From Hymenobacter canadensis (GTDB lineage Bacteria > Bacteroidota > Bacteroidia > Cytophagales > Hymenobacteraceae), in assembly GCF_027359925.1 (NCBI RefSeq), contig NZ_CP114767.1, positions 806,001-870,000 of the forward strand: 64,000 nucleotides of DNA, written 5' to 3'. The number at the start of each line of letters is the position of its first letter. Position 1 is the first letter of the stretch. Shown here piece by piece: positions 57,940-64,000 of the stretch. Below the pieces are notes generated by a model. The model had not been told where the DNA came from. It searched no databases and was given only the letters and a program-made list of their open reading frames with translations. A program made the translations under genes and the position numbers.

Positions 57940-59439
57940 CTACTGCCACGGGTAGCTGCGCACGAAGTCGGCGGCGGCGTGCAGGTCGGGGTAGAGCACC
58001 CGGTCCTGGCTCACGAAGGATACTTTCTCGCGGAATGCGGCTACCACCTGTTCCAGCGCCTCAGAGGTGCGGGCCGGCCGCCGGAATTCCAGCGCCTGGG
58101 TGGCATTCAGCAGCTCGATGCCCAGCAGCTGCTCCACGTTCTGCACCACGCGCAGGGCCTTGGTGGCGGCGTTGGCGCCCATGCTCACGTGGTCTTCCTG
58201 GCCGTTGCTGCTCACCACGCTGTCCACCGAGGCCGGGGTGCAGAGCTGCTTGTTCTGGCTCACGATGCCGGCGGCCGTGTACTGCGGAATCATCAGGCCC
58301 GAATTCAGGCCAGGCTCGGCCACCAGAAACGGCGGCAGCCCGCGCTGCCCGCCAATGAGCTGGGTGGTGCGCTGGTGCGAGATGCTGCCGATTTCGGCCG
58401 TAGCAATGGCTAGCATGTCGAGGGCCAGGGCCAAGGGCTGGCCGTGGAAGTTGCCGCCGCTCAGGATAAGGTCGTCGGCGGGGAAGATAGTGGGGTTGTC
58501 GGTGACGGCGTTGCACTCGGTTTCCGCGGTTTGCCGCACGTAGGCCACGGCGTCGCGGGAGGCGCCGTGCACCTGGGGCATGCACCGGAACGAGTAGGGG
58601 TCCTGGACGGCGGTTTTGGGCTGGCGCTGCAGCTCGGAGCCGGCCAGCAGCGCCCGCACGCGGCCCGCCACCGCCACCTGCCCGGCGTGGGGCCGCAGCT
58701 GGTGCAGGCGCGCATCAAACGGCTCGGCCAGCCCATCAAACGCCTCCAGCGAAAGCGCCCCGATAACGTCGGCGGCGGCCAGCAGGCGCTGCACCCGCAG
58801 CAGCCCGTGCACGGCGTAGGCCAGCATAAACTGGGTGCCGTTGAGCAGCGCCAGGCCTTCCTTGGCTTCCAGCGTGAGCGGCGCCCAGCTGAACAGGCTC
58901 ATGGCGTCGGCCGCGGCCAGGCGGTAGCCTTCATAGTTGACTTCGCCCAAACTCAGCAGCGGCAAACACAGGTGCGCCAGCGGGGCCAGGTCGCCGCTGG
59001 CACCCAACGAGCCCTGCTGATACACCACCGGCAGCATGCCGCGGTTGTAGAAGTCGAGCAGGCGCTGGGCCGTGGCCACCTGCACGCCGCTGTGGCCGTA
59101 GCTCAGGCTCTGCACTTTCAGCAGCAGCATCAGGCGGACCAGCTCGGCCGGCACCTCCTCGCCCGTGCCGCAGGCGTGCGACATGAGCAGATTGGTTTGC
59201 AGCTGCTGGCGCTGTTCGGGGGCAATAACCTGGCCGCACAAAGCGCCGAAGCCGGTATTGATGCCGTACACCACGGCCTCCGGCGTGCGCTCCAGACGGT
59301 TGCGCAGGTACTGGTGGCACGTGTCGATGCGCTGGCGGGCGTCGTCGCCGAGCATCACGCGGGCCTTGGTGCGCAGCAGCTGGTCGAGGGTGGCGAGGTC
59401 GAGGTGGGTGGCGGGCGAAAGAACGTAGTCGTCGGGCAT
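57940..59439 (-). CDS. hutH: Histidine ammonia-lyase
   Basis: A 499-residue MIO-dependent lyase, removing ammonia from histidine to give urocanate, first step of histidine degradation. The MIO prosthetic-group triad Ala-Ser-Gly is at residues 147-149 in GSLGASGDLAPLAHL. YGINTGFGALCGQVI, QDPYSFRCMPQVHGA and SANGQEDHVSMGANA-like VVSSNGQEDHVSMGA are other family marks. Length is normal for HutH. The rest of the hut pathway (hutU, hutI, hutG) is not in view; it is placed next to hisS by chance or history. Confidence 0.93.
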   Translation of the reverse strand: MPDDYVLSPATHLDLATLDQLLRTKARVMLGDDARQRIDTCHQYLRNRLERTPEAVVYGINTGFGALCGQVIAPEQRQQLQTNLLMSHACGTGEEVPAELVRLMLLLKVQSLSYGHSGVQVATAQRLLDFYNRGMLPVVYQQGSLGASGDLAPLAHLCLPLLSLGEVNYEGYRLAAADAMSLFSWAPLTLEAKEGLALLNGTQFMLAYAVHGLLRVQRLLAAADVIGALSLEAFDGLAEPFDARLHQLRPHAGQVAVAGRVRALLAGSELQRQPKTAVQDPYSFRCMPQVHGASRDAVAYVRQTAETECNAVTDNPTIFPADDLILSGGNFHGQPLALALDMLAIATAEIGSISHQRTTQLIGGQRGLPPFLVAEPGLNSGLMIPQYTAAGIVSQNKQLCTPASVDSVVSSNGQEDHVSMGANAATKALRVVQNVEQLLGIELLNATQALEFRRPARTSEALEQVVAAFREKVSFVSQDRVLYPDLHAAADFVRSYPWQ

Positions 59440-59507
59440 GATGGGTGGCGAAAAGCAGCGGGTGGGCTGGGGTGGAGAGTAAAAGTGAGGTTTTCCCGCG
59501 CAACAAG

Positions 59508-59543
59508 AAAGCCCGTCATGCCGGGCGGGGCATAACGGGCTTT
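59508..59543 (-). terminator. Terminator of hisS
   Basis: AAAGCCCGTTATGCC / GGCATGACGGGCTTT stem on the minus strand, about 29 bases past the hisS stop codon and upstream of hutH. Confidence 0.75.
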
Positions 59544-59571
59544 GATCTGGACGATGCTCCGGCTGGCCCGG

Positions 59572-60975
59572 CTACTGCGCCAGCTCAGCCAGCACGTCGG
59601 CCAGCGAAACGGTGCGCTCCTCGCCGCTGGCCAGGGTTTTGAGCTTGAACAGGCCGGCGGCGCGCTCCTCGGGGCCTTGGATGAGCACGTAGGGAATGCC
59701 CTTGGCGTCGGCGTATTTGAACTGCTTGCCCAGCTTGCCAGCCTCCGGAAACAACTCCGAAGCCACGCCGGCTTCGCGCAGGGCGCGCAGCACCGGCAGC
59801 ACGGCCGTTTCGCTATCGGCGTCGAAGTTGGTGAGCAGGCAGCGGGTGGTGGTGGCTACTGCCTCCGGGAACAGCTGCAGCTCCTCCAGGCAGTCGTAGA
59901 GGCGGTCGACGCCGAACGAGAAGCCCACGCCCGATACGCCCGGCAGCCCAAAGGCTCCGGTGAGGTTGTCGTAGCGGCCGCCGCCGCTCACGCTGCCCAT
60001 GTTCACGTTGTTGATCTTGATTTCGAAGATGCAGCCCGTGTAGTAGCTCAGGCCGCGGGCCAGCGTCACGTCGAACTCCAGGTTGTCCCACTTCTCGAAG
60101 CCGAAGCCGCGCAGGTAGTCTAGCACGCGCTTCAGGTCCTGCAGGCCTTTGTAGCCGTCGGCGGTGGCGTTGTCGGGCGCCACGCCGGCCGTCACGAAGC
60201 CGGCCAGCAGGCGCTCCAGCTTCTCCTCGAAGCTGCCTTCCACGCCCAGCAGATCAAATAGCCGCTCAATGGCCGTCGCCGAGAAGTTGCGCTCGGCCAG
60301 CTCCTTTTCCACGCCTTCGCGCCCGATCTTGTCGAGCTTGTCGATGGCCACGAACAGGTCGGTTTCGGTGCCCTCGCCGCCCAGCGCCTGATAGAACGCG
60401 CCCAGCACGCGGCGGTGGTTGATTTTGATGGTGTGGTCGGTGAGGCCCAGCGTGGTCAGCACCTCGCTCATCATCAGCACGATTTCAGCCTCGCAGAGCA
60501 GCGAGTCGGTGCCCACCACGTCGGCGTCGCACTGGTAAAACTCGCGGTAGCGGCCGCGCTGGGGCCGGTCGGCGCGCCACACGGGCTGGATCTGGTAGCG
60601 CTTGAACGGGAACGTGAGCGTGCCGCGGTTCATCACCACGTAGCGCGCGAAGGGCACTGTGAGGTCGTAGCGCAACCCTTTCTCGGCCACTTTGGGCAGC
60701 AGGCGCTTGCTGCGATTATCGGCCCCGAGGTCGTCGGCCGTCACGTCCTTGGCGAAGTCGCCGGAGTTCAGGACTTTAAACAGCAGCTGGTCGCCTTCGT
60801 CGCCGTATTTGCCGGTCAGCACCGACAGGTTTTCCAGGGTCGGTGTTTCGAGCGGCGCGTAGCCGAACTTCTCGAACACACGGCGAATAACGCCGAAAAT
60901 ATAGTTGCGGCGGGCCACTACGGCCGGGCCAAAGTCGCGGGTACCGCGGGGAATGCTGGGTTTTTGAACGCTCAT
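59572..60975 (-). CDS. hisS: Histidyl-tRNA synthetase
   Basis: A 467-residue class II aminoacyl-tRNA synthetase. GTRDFGPAVVARRNYIFGVI is the N-terminal motif 1 region; QPVWRADRPQRGRYREFYQC is motif 2; the histidine-A segment LARGLSYYTGCIFEI and motif 3 SGVGFSFGVDRLYD are present. The C-terminal anticodon-binding domain follows (CLLTNFDADSETAVLPVLRA). Cytosolic. The start ATG at 60975 is supported by a TACCTTCG -7-like word 24 bases upstream. Confidence 0.95.
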   Translation of the reverse strand: MSVQKPSIPRGTRDFGPAVVARRNYIFGVIRRVFEKFGYAPLETPTLENLSVLTGKYGDEGDQLLFKVLNSGDFAKDVTADDLGADNRSKRLLPKVAEKGLRYDLTVPFARYVVMNRGTLTFPFKRYQIQPVWRADRPQRGRYREFYQCDADVVGTDSLLCEAEIVLMMSEVLTTLGLTDHTIKINHRRVLGAFYQALGGEGTETDLFVAIDKLDKIGREGVEKELAERNFSATAIERLFDLLGVEGSFEEKLERLLAGFVTAGVAPDNATADGYKGLQDLKRVLDYLRGFGFEKWDNLEFDVTLARGLSYYTGCIFEIKINNVNMGSVSGGGRYDNLTGAFGLPGVSGVGFSFGVDRLYDCLEELQLFPEAVATTTRCLLTNFDADSETAVLPVLRALREAGVASELFPEAGKLGKQFKYADAKGIPYVLIQGPEERAAGLFKLKTLASGEERTVSLADVLAELAQ

Positions 60976-60999
60976 CAGAAACGGGGCGGATTGATGGCG

Positions 61000-61007
61000 C
61001 GAAGGTA
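61000..61007 (-). promoter_or_regulatory. -7-like element of hisS
   Basis: TACCTTCG on the minus strand, one base from TAnnTTTG, 24 bases before the hisS ATG. Confidence 0.4.
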
Positions 61008-61024
61008 AGCAAATGGGCGCCCGC

Positions 61025-61672
61025 TTAGCGCGCCCGCCGCGCCTGCATCAGCACCGGCGCCGCCAGCGGCGACTTCAGCGGCACCCGCAGCCCAGCCCGG
61101 CGCAGGCTGCGCACCGTCCAGTCGTTGCAGGTGCGCAGGGCGTGGTAGCGGCCGGTGGCCCGGAAGAAGAAGTCGGTGGGCGTGTAGCCGGCAGCGTTGC
61201 GCAGCTGATAGTGCTGCAGGCTGTCGGCCTGAAACGAGGCGGCCACCTGAGCGGCCAGCGCCTGGTATTGAGCCACCGAAATGCGCAGCGGCACCACGCG
61301 GGGCCCAGCCACCGGGGCCTGGCGCAGAAACCGCATGTGCATGAGCGTGGGGCCCGGCACCACGGCCCGCAGCACCACGCCGGGGCCCGGCAGCTGGTGG
61401 CCGTAGGAGGCCAGATAGAATCCTTCGCTGCCCCAGCCGAACGCGGCGTAGGGGTAGCCGCCGAACCGGGCCCGCAGCGTGGAATCGGGTAGGTGGGGCA
61501 GCCAGCTGATGCCGGTGCGCGGCTCCTGCAGCGGCAGCACCACGTCGGTGTGGGTGCCGTTGGATACCACAAACACGGGCACGCCATCGGGCGTCTGCCG
61601 GAACCGGCGGTTGACGGGCAGCAGCGCGCCGGTCATCAGCAACAAGATAAAGGCGGTAAAAGCAGCTGACAT
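61025..61672 (-). CDS. DUF2459 / TIGR02117-family membrane-anchored protein
   Basis: A 215-residue protein with an N-terminal membrane anchor (SAAFTAFILLLMTGALLPVN). Its body is of the DUF2459 type: SNGTHTDVVLPLQ, GYPYAAFGWGSEGFYLAS and RTCNDWTVRSLRRAGLRVPL, with a conserved cysteine (Cys in RTCNDW) and histidine (GTHTD) that hint at a papain-like or NlpC-type site. The function is unknown. The ATG at 61672 is chosen to begin at the anchor; an upstream frame to 61795 starts inside the palindrome at 61751-61795. It lies 49 bases from the hisS start on the same strand. Confidence 0.8.
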   Translation of the reverse strand: MSAAFTAFILLLMTGALLPVNRRFRQTPDGVPVFVVSNGTHTDVVLPLQEPRTGISWLPHLPDSTLRARFGGYPYAAFGWGSEGFYLASYGHQLPGPGVVLRAVVPGPTLMHMRFLRQAPVAGPRVVPLRISVAQYQALAAQVAASFQADSLQHYQLRNAAGYTPTDFFFRATGRYHALRTCNDWTVRSLRRAGLRVPLKSPLAAPVLMQARRAR

Positions 61673-61750
61673 AGCCCGCAAGTTCGGAGGTGACTTGGGA
61701 TTGACCGTGTCTTCCTGCACGCAATGGCCATCCATCCTGGCCAACCTCTC

Positions 61751-61795
61751 ATGCCAGTGGCACCACTGCTCCGTATGCCGTGGTGCCACTGGCAT
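61751..61795. repeat. Short perfect inverted repeat
   Basis: ATGCCAGTGGCACCA (61751-61765) and TGGTGCCACTGGCAT (61781-61795), 15 bp perfect with a 15-base loop, in the gap between the DUF2459 and CarboxypepD_reg genes. Confidence 0.85.
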
Positions 61796-61866
61796 AATGT
61801 ACTATAGCTATAGCTAATTACCGTATTTCATCGTCTAGATGGACTAGTGTAGCTGTTTTTTGTAGG

Positions 61867-62310
61867 CTAGGAGCCCAGGCGCTGCGCCAGCACGTTGGTC
61901 GGCTGGCTGCTGCTGCGCTGAGCCACGCCCCGGCGGGCACCCACTGCCGGCTGACTCGGCAACGACTGCAGCGTGAGCGTGCCCAGCTGCTGGCGGTTGT
62001 GCAAAGGCCGGAACGCTACCGTGGGCTGCAGGGGCTGGTAGCCCAGCGCCGTCGATTGCACGATGTAGCGGCCCAGCGGCAGGTACTTGAACTGGAAGTC
62101 GCCGTGGGCATCGGTGGTGCCGGCAGCGGCCAGCTGGTGGTTGTCGGCGCGCAGCACTACCACGCTGGTGTACGGAATGGGCTCCTGGGTGTCGCCGTCG
62201 CGCAGGCTGCCGCTGACGGTGCCGTGGCCCAGCACCTGGGCCGAGAGCTGCAGAACAGCCAGCGAAGAAATGAAGCCAACAAGGGTGCGGTTCAAAAAGG
62301 AAGTTTTCAT
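61867..62310 (-). CDS. Small exported CarboxypepD_reg-like protein
   Basis: A 147-residue exported protein: signal peptide MKTSFLNRTLVGFISSLAVL ending near LSAQ. One CarboxypepD_reg beta-sandwich follows: VSGSLRDGDTQEPIPYTSVV, TTDAHGDFQFKYLPLGRYIV and STALGYQPLQPTVAFRPL. The final 30 residues are low-complexity (QRSSSQPTNVLAQRLGS). In outer-membrane beta-barrel proteins this domain is normally the N-terminal module of the same polypeptide. Here it is a separate gene directly downstream of one, so it may be a partner, or a duplicated, detached front end. Similar in plan to the gene at 1289. Confidence 0.8.
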   Translation of the reverse strand: MKTSFLNRTLVGFISSLAVLQLSAQVLGHGTVSGSLRDGDTQEPIPYTSVVVLRADNHQLAAAGTTDAHGDFQFKYLPLGRYIVQSTALGYQPLQPTVAFRPLHNRQQLGTLTLQSLPSQPAVGARRGVAQRSSSQPTNVLAQRLGS

Positions 62311-62341
62311 GATGCTCAGAAAGGTTGGAATGCGTGTGTTC

Positions 62342-62424
62342 GTTGATAGTTGTCAGTTGATAGTTGTCGGTTGTTAGTCTTGATTGGTTAGTTGGCTGAC
62401 AACGAGCAACTACCAACTGACAAC
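62342..62424. repeat. Low-complexity inverted/direct repeat between beta-barrel and CarboxypepD_reg genes
   Basis: GTTGATAGTTGTCAGTTGAT and a second GTTGTC unit (62342-62368) are mirrored by GACAACGAGCAACTACCAAC through TGACAAC at 62424. Direct copies of GTTGATAGTTGTC abut the upstream region of the small gene at 62310. Same style as the spacers at 2792 and 26603. Confidence 0.6.
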
Positions 62425-62445
62425 TTATTGCAGTACTGCGGAGGT

Positions 62446-64000
62446 CTAGCCGCCGAAGCCGCCACCGCCTTTGGGGGCGCCTTCAATGCGGCCGGCTTTG
62501 GCTTTGCTGGCACCCACGTACCAGGTGAAGCCCAGCCAGGCCACGCGGGTTTCAGGCTTGGAGTAGTAGCTGGAAGTCAGCTCCGGCGAGTCGATGACAG
62601 TGCGGTACACTTTGGTGTTGAGCACGTCGGACACGCGGAAGGTGAGGGCGGCGCGGTTCTGCCACAGGCGCTGGCGCAAGGCCACGTCAATGGCCCCCAC
62701 GGCCTGACTGCGGCCCTGGGCCGTCAGCTTCGCAGATTCCCAGGAGCCTGTGAGTTGCACATCCAGCGTCGGCAGCGGCGTGAAGTTCTGGGTGAGGCGG
62801 CCGGTTCCGATGAGGGCGCGGCGGGCCCCGATGTTGGAGGCGTTGGTTTGCAGCTGGGTGCGGTAGGCCGAGCCGGTGGCCTGCACGCGCCACCACTTCG
62901 TCAGGGGCTGGCTCCAGGTCATTTCCAGGCCCACGTTGGTGGTAGTGCCCGAGTTGCGGTAGGTTTCGGCCAGCACCAGGCCGGCGGCGGGGTTGAGGCG
63001 CGTGGCCACCGTATCCACGAAGCGCAGGCGCTGGATGGCCTGGGTTGTGTAGCGGCCGAAGAGCGTGGTGGTGATTTCGGCGCCGCCGGGCAAGCTCAGC
63101 TGGTGGCCCAGCTCCAGGTTGTGGCTGAACTGCGCCCGCAGGGACGGATTGCCGAGGCGGTAGGAGCGCGGATCTTGGTAGAGGGGCACGGCCAACTGCT
63201 GCATAAAGTTGGGCCGGTCGAGGCGGCGGGCGTAGCTGAGCTGCAGGCGCTGTGGCTGCTCGCCGCCGCTGGCCGAGTCGGCGCGGCCCAGGCTTTTGCT
63301 CAGGCTAGCCGTCGGGAACACGGCCAGGTAATCGAGCTGGAAGCTGCCGGCGCCGCCCTCCACGGCCCCGCTGGTGTTGGTGTACTCGGTGCGCAGGCCG
63401 CCCTCGGCGTTCCAGCCCTTGCCCCAGCGGCGCTGGCCGGTGATGTAGGCAGCAGGCACACATTCCTCGAAGTTGTAAGCCAGCGAGCGGGCCGGGTCGC
63501 GCACGTATTCAGTGGGATTGTCGCTGGATTGGGTGAGCAGGTCGGCAATGCCGCGGCTGGTCTGGCGCTGCGCTTTCAGGCCGGTTTCCAGCTTGCCTTT
63601 GCCATCGGCCAGCGGGTGCACATAGTCGATTTGCGCAAACTGCACGCCCAGGTTCACGTCCATCTGCTGGCGCCAGCCGCGCAGGTCGCCTTCGCTCAGC
63701 GTCTGCGTCACGGGCACTTTGGCCTCCACGAACACGGCCCCGGCAGTGGCCGTCAGCTCGCGGCCTTCGTGGGCAGCCCAGGTGCGGCGGTAGCTGGCCG
63801 TGTTTTCCAGCACCCGCACATCCACCTTCATCAACTGCGTGCCCTGCTGCGACGTAGCCGGCAAACCAGGCCGCTCGGTGCTTAGCAGCAGGTTGTTGGA
63901 GTCCACCTCGCCCTGCAGCGTCGGCGACACATTCACACTCAGGCTTTGCTCCTTATTCAGCTCATAGTCAAGGCCCAGGCGCAGGCTGTGGGAGTGGTTG
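62446..64000 (-). CDS. Outer-membrane beta-barrel (TonB-dependent receptor-like) protein, 5' part missing
   Basis: The last 518 codons of an outer-membrane protein of the OMP_b-brl_3 / TonB-dependent receptor-like group run off the right edge. The reading frame stays open to 64000. Alternating strand-turn patterns are clear (RLQLSYARRLDRPNFMQQLA, LELGHQLSLPGGAEITTTLF, YRLGNPSLRAQFSHNLELGH), with the LNPAAGLVLAETYRNSGTTT-type extracellular loop and a C-terminal strand VAWLGFTWYVG. It ends in an unusual Gly-rich tail (KGGGGFGG). The usual N-terminal CarboxypepD_reg and plug domains would lie outside the window. Confidence 0.85.
   Translation of the reverse strand, partial: NHSHSLRLGLDYELNKEQSLSVNVSPTLQGEVDSNNLLLSTERPGLPATSQQGTQLMKVDVRVLENTASYRRTWAAHEGRELTATAGAVFVEAKVPVTQTLSEGDLRGWRQQMDVNLGVQFAQIDYVHPLADGKGKLETGLKAQRQTSRGIADLLTQSSDNPTEYVRDPARSLAYNFEECVPAAYITGQRRWGKGWNAEGGLRTEYTNTSGAVEGGAGSFQLDYLAVFPTASLSKSLGRADSASGGEQPQRLQLSYARRLDRPNFMQQLAVPLYQDPRSYRLGNPSLRAQFSHNLELGHQLSLPGGAEITTTLFGRYTTQAIQRLRFVDTVATRLNPAAGLVLAETYRNSGTTTNVGLEMTWSQPLTKWWRVQATGSAYRTQLQTNASNIGARRALIGTGRLTQNFTPLPTLDVQLTGSWESAKLTAQGRSQAVGAIDVALRQRLWQNRAALTFRVSDVLNTKVYRTVIDSPELTSSYYSKPETRVAWLGFTWYVGASKAKAGRIEGAPKGGGGFGG

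Noticed and set aside
62392..63885. 497-codon plus-strand ORF opposite the beta-barrel gene
   Set aside because: Shadow of the minus-strand outer-membrane protein; Gly/Ala/Gln-rich low-complexity translation.
1..64000. tRNA or rRNA genes
   Set aside because: I looked for T-loop GGTTCGAATCC-like strings and conserved rRNA segments and found none that fold correctly.

Overview
The window looks like chromosome from a GC-rich member of the Bacteroidota, most likely a Hymenobacter-type cytophagalean. Supporting signs are type IX secretion (T9SS) C-terminal sorting domains on several large exported proteins, many promoters with the Bacteroidota -7 word TAnnTTTG, weak or absent Shine-Dalgarno sites, frequent TTG/GTG starts, and CarboxypepD_reg-like and outer-membrane beta-barrel proteins. 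No rRNA or tRNA gene was recognised, so genus is inferred. The sequence is gene-dense and cut through a gene at both ends (guaA on the left, an outer-membrane beta-barrel protein on the right).

Layout. 1-5 kb: guaA, a small exported protein, SRP RNA (ffs), a transaldolase-family enzyme, an FtsE-type ATPase and a GT2 glycosyltransferase. 5-11.5 kb: a coiled-coil exported protein, a WbpE-like aminotransferase and WlbA-like dehydrogenase flanking an M48 protease, an AT-rich orphan, an EcsC-family protein and a small periplasmic protein. 11.8-16.4 kb: the most interesting locus. A well-formed promoter and SAM-I riboswitch are followed at once by a 35-codon leader ORF with six consecutive Cys codons before its stop. 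Then come hairpins, an ATP-grasp ligase, an LLM flavin monooxygenase and, past a terminator hairpin, an APC permease. 16.4-18.2 kb: a Tat-exported HAD dehalogenase and a CPBP protease.

18.2-30.6 kb (all minus strand): a surface-glycan region with a near-complete pseudaminic acid pathway. It holds PseB, PseC, an SpsF/PseF-like cytidylyltransferase, a PseG-acetyltransferase fusion and PseI, with a GT-B-like transferase, a polysaccharide deacetylase, a Wzx-like flippase and a GT4 transferase. 30.6-32.3 kb: a small ORF and ffh, the protein partner of the SRP RNA encoded near the left end.

32.3-42.3 kb: large T9SS cargo proteins (heparinase II/III-like, four-repeat CHRD protein, 1381-residue lectin/DUF11 protein) with a guanine-deaminase-like gene between them. 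42.7-54.6 kb: small exported proteins, a methyltransferase, a thioesterase, DinB, two tandem paralogous polytopic membrane proteins, the PDH E1 beta subunit, a TPR/OmpA-like lipoprotein, PspC, GT2, YbaB and an ArsR-type regulator. 54.8-64 kb: bestrophin, a T9SS type-B protein, histidine ammonia-lyase, HisRS, DUF2459, and a CarboxypepD_reg protein downstream of the truncated beta-barrel protein.

Two genome-scale signals recur. First, long intergenic inverted repeats, several sharing ends such as GTCATTCCGA or GTCATCCTGA, sometimes supply stop or start codons of neighbouring genes. Second, several genes have a -7 word exactly four bases before the start codon, which predicts leaderless mRNAs.
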